From: Polaribacter porphyrae
GTDB lineage: Bacteria > Bacteroidota > Bacteroidia > Flavobacteriales > Flavobacteriaceae
DNA: 64,000 nucleotides
Direction of reading: 5' to 3'
Assembly (NCBI RefSeq): GCF_002954685.1
Contig: NZ_MSCN01000001.1
Span: forward strand, 3,594,103-3,658,102
Shown here: positions 62,362 through 64,000 of the stretch, piece after piece
How the letters are laid out: each line of letters starts with the position of its first letter
Position numbering within the stretch: position 1 is the first letter of the stretch
Program-made: the position numbers and the translations under genes
The notes under the pieces: generated by a model
The model's database searches: none
Seen by the model: the letters and a program-made list of their open reading frames with translations, nothing else
Told to the model about the DNA's origin: nothing

Positions 62362-63480
62362 ATGAGTATAGAAATTACAGATAAACAACAAGATTTTTTA
62401 GGAATTAGGAATAAAGACAAATTAAGTGCAGCAAGTAAAAGAGCTTTGCAATGGCCTTCAGATTTAGATTGTGATTGGTTTTTTGAGTATGAAATTGAAG
62501 ACCTTAAAGGAGATTTGGCTTACGAAGAAGGCATTGTAAGAAGAGACCCAAGTGCAATGATAAAGTTTGATGGCAAATATTTTGTTTGGTATAGCAGAAG
62601 TGTTGGTCCAACTCAAGGTTTTGCTGGAAATATTTCTGAAGATAAAGTTTTTCCTTGGGATAGATGTGATTTGTGGTATGCCACTTCTTATGATGGTATT
62701 ACATGGAAAGAAGAGGGTTTAGCTGTAGAAAGAGGAAAAAAAGGTTATTATGATGATCGTTCTGTTTTTACACCAGAAATTATGGAATATGATGGAGTAT
62801 ATTATTTATCCTATCAAACTATAAAAGGAGACTATACAGTTCGTGTAAAAAATGAAGTTGGTTTAGCTTGGTCAAATTCTCCTTATGGACCTTGGGAAAA
62901 AAGTAAAATACCTATTTTAAAACCAGCAGATAATGGTATTTGGAAAGGAAAAACACAGAATAGATTTGCAGTAGAAAAAAAGGGGGATTTTGATAGCCAT
63001 AAAGTACACGACCCTTGTATAATTCCTTACAATAATAAATTCTATTTGTACTATAAAGGTGAGCAAATGGGAGAAGCTATCACCTTTGGTGGTAGACAAA
63101 TTAGACACGGAGTTGCTATTGCAGACCATCCTAAAGGGCCTTATATAAAGTCAGAATACAATCCAATTTCTAATAGCGGACACGAAATTTGTGTTTGGCC
63201 ATATAATGGAGGAATATCTTCTTTAATCACTACTGATGGTCCAGAAAAAAACACCTTACAATGGTCTCCAGATGGAATTAACTTCGAAATAAAAAGTGTG
63301 GTAAAAGGTGCTCCACATGCAATAGGATTAAATAGATATGTAGACCCAGAAATTCATCCAACACATATTTTAAGGTGGGGTTTAACTCACAAATATATGA
63401 ATGATGATTATCAATATATAAGAAGGTTTACTACTTGGAAAATGAGACATCATACAGCAAAAGGAGAAATAACAACATAA
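62362..63480 (+). CDS. GH117 alpha-1,3-(3,6-anhydro-L-galactosidase)
   Basis: A 372-residue protein without a signal peptide. The GH117 N-terminus LSAASKRALQWPSDLD is followed by RRDPSAMIKFDGKYFVWY (Asp62), HKVHDPCIIPYNNKFYLYY (Asp217) and GHEICVWPYNGG (Glu275), the blades and acidic residues expected of its five-bladed propeller. GH117 is the exo-enzyme that removes the non-reducing 3,6-anhydro-L-galactose from neoagaro-oligosaccharides. Without a visible signal it probably acts in the cytoplasm or periplasm. It follows the cycloisomerase and precedes an MFS transporter, a natural release-and-catabolise block. Confidence 0.93.
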   Translation: MSIEITDKQQDFLGIRNKDKLSAASKRALQWPSDLDCDWFFEYEIEDLKGDLAYEEGIVRRDPSAMIKFDGKYFVWYSRSVGPTQGFAGNISEDKVFPWDRCDLWYATSYDGITWKEEGLAVERGKKGYYDDRSVFTPEIMEYDGVYYLSYQTIKGDYTVRVKNEVGLAWSNSPYGPWEKSKIPILKPADNGIWKGKTQNRFAVEKKGDFDSHKVHDPCIIPYNNKFYLYYKGEQMGEAITFGGRQIRHGVAIADHPKGPYIKSEYNPISNSGHEICVWPYNGGISSLITTDGPEKNTLQWSPDGINFEIKSVVKGAPHAIGLNRYVDPEIHPTHILRWGLTHKYMNDDYQYIRRFTTWKMRHHTAKGEITT

Positions 63481-63501
63481 ACAATTAACTAAAACTAAAA
63501 T

Positions 63502-64000
63502 ATGTCAAGTAAAAAATTCTTTGTAGTCAAAATTGCAGCTATAGTAGCATTAGGAGGATTTCTATTAGGTTTTGACGCTTCTGTTATTTCTGGAGTTGTA
63601 AAATTTATAGAACCAGAATTTAATCTTACAAAATTAGAATTAGGTTGGGCAGTTAGTTCCATCACTTTGACAGCTGCATTAGGAATGATGATTGCTGGTC
63701 CAATGAGTGATAAACATGGAAGAAGAAAAATACTAAAATTTGCGGCTATATTATTCACAATTTCAGCTGCTGGTTCTGCATTAGCAGGTACATTTATCTC
63801 ATTGATTATTTTTAGAATGATTGGTGGTTTAGCAGTAGGTGCTGCATTAATTATCGCTCCAATGTATATTGCTGAAGTTGCACCACCAGAAAAACGTGGT
63901 CAGTTAGTTTCTTTCAATCAGTTGAATATTGTAATTGGTATTTCTATCGCTTTTTTTACAAATTATTTGATTTTGAAATGGGGAAATTCTGATGCTGAAT
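63502..64000 (+). CDS. Sugar-porter MFS transporter, 3' part outside window
   Basis: The frame opens at ATG 63502 and is still open at the window end, giving 166 residues of the N-terminal half. Transmembrane helices alternate with the loop motif GPMSDKHGRRKILK (RxGRR-type between helices 2 and 3) and RMIGGLAVGAALIIAPMYIAEVAPPEKRG, the PESP-like signature of sugar porters (here APPEKRG). LGGFLLGFDASVISG is the typical first helix. It is probably an importer of the monosaccharide or anhydro-sugar released by GH117. It starts 21 bp after GH117. Confidence 0.88.
   Translation, partial: MSSKKFFVVKIAAIVALGGFLLGFDASVISGVVKFIEPEFNLTKLELGWAVSSITLTAALGMMIAGPMSDKHGRRKILKFAAILFTISAAGSALAGTFISLIIFRMIGGLAVGAALIIAPMYIAEVAPPEKRGQLVSFNQLNIVIGISIAFFTNYLILKWGNSDAE

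Overview
The window reads as a chromosome segment of a marine, alga-degrading member of the Bacteroidota, most likely a Flavobacteriaceae genus close to Polaribacter, Formosa or Zobellia. The base composition is very AT-rich. The gene families are typical of the group: SusC/SusD pairs, GLPGLI proteins, T9SS type A C-terminal sorting domains, a YtxH/holin-like/DUF6327 trio, lipoproteins with a simple lipobox, and TAnnTTTG-type -7 promoter elements. No rRNA, tRNA or CRISPR array was recognised.

Layout. (1) 0-11.2 kb, housekeeping and envelope genes: a small secreted protein, a GLPGLI protein with a TonB-dependent-type barrel, an Nramp-type transporter followed by pxpABC (ATP-dependent 5-oxoprolinase), the YtxH/holin/DUF6327 operon, an AraC regulator, a DUF1328 peptide and an App1-type phosphatase. 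(2) 11.3-15.7 kb, an accessory array: three single genes (SMI1/KNR4 and two lipoproteins), each bracketed by its own matched inverted repeat starting GTTG and followed by a structured repeat of about 130 bp. Two 817-bp copies of an internally deleted IS110-family element lie between them. The first 142 bp of both copies are identical and contain a probable bridge-RNA region. (3) 15.7-19.8 kb: an XRE regulator facing a HerA/TraG-like ATPase with a nuclease-like C-terminus and a small membrane partner. (4) 19.9-25.5 kb: a four-gene lipid-like operon (hotdog protein, haem-oxygenase-like diiron protein, alpha/beta hydrolase, DedA) divergent from a TPR sensor kinase/LuxR-type response regulator pair. 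(5) 25.4-29.5 kb: a small acidic secreted peptide and a large NACHT NTPase preceded by a structured leader.

(6) 29.8-64 kb: a large polysaccharide utilisation locus for an agar-type galactan, best explained as porphyran. It holds a sodium/sugar symporter, two GH2 beta-galactosidase-like enzymes, SusC/SusD and accessory surface proteins, three secreted proteins under near-identical promoters, and a cytochrome P450/ferredoxin/ferredoxin reductase set with an esterase and a zinc alcohol dehydrogenase (removal of the 6-O-methyl group and formaldehyde handling). It also holds an S1 sulfatase, a beta-helix protein of unassigned activity, a GH16 endo-hydrolase, a GH117 exo-alpha-1,3-(3,6-anhydro-L-galactosidase), and a pathway for 3,6-anhydro-L-galactose (aldehyde dehydrogenase, cycloisomerase, zinc dehydrogenase, KduD-like reductase). 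A sugar-porter MFS gene runs off the right edge.

How the locus would work (inference from family knowledge): the GH16 enzyme cuts the polymer outside the cell, SusCD and the surface lipoproteins capture oligosaccharides, the sulfatase and P450 system remove decorations, GH117 and the GH2 enzymes alternately release anhydro-L-galactose and D-galactose, and the dehydrogenase/cycloisomerase set converts anhydro-L-galactose to 2-keto-3-deoxy-gluconate. SusC and the three secreted-protein genes share upstream elements at the same 66-nt register, so they are probably one regulon.
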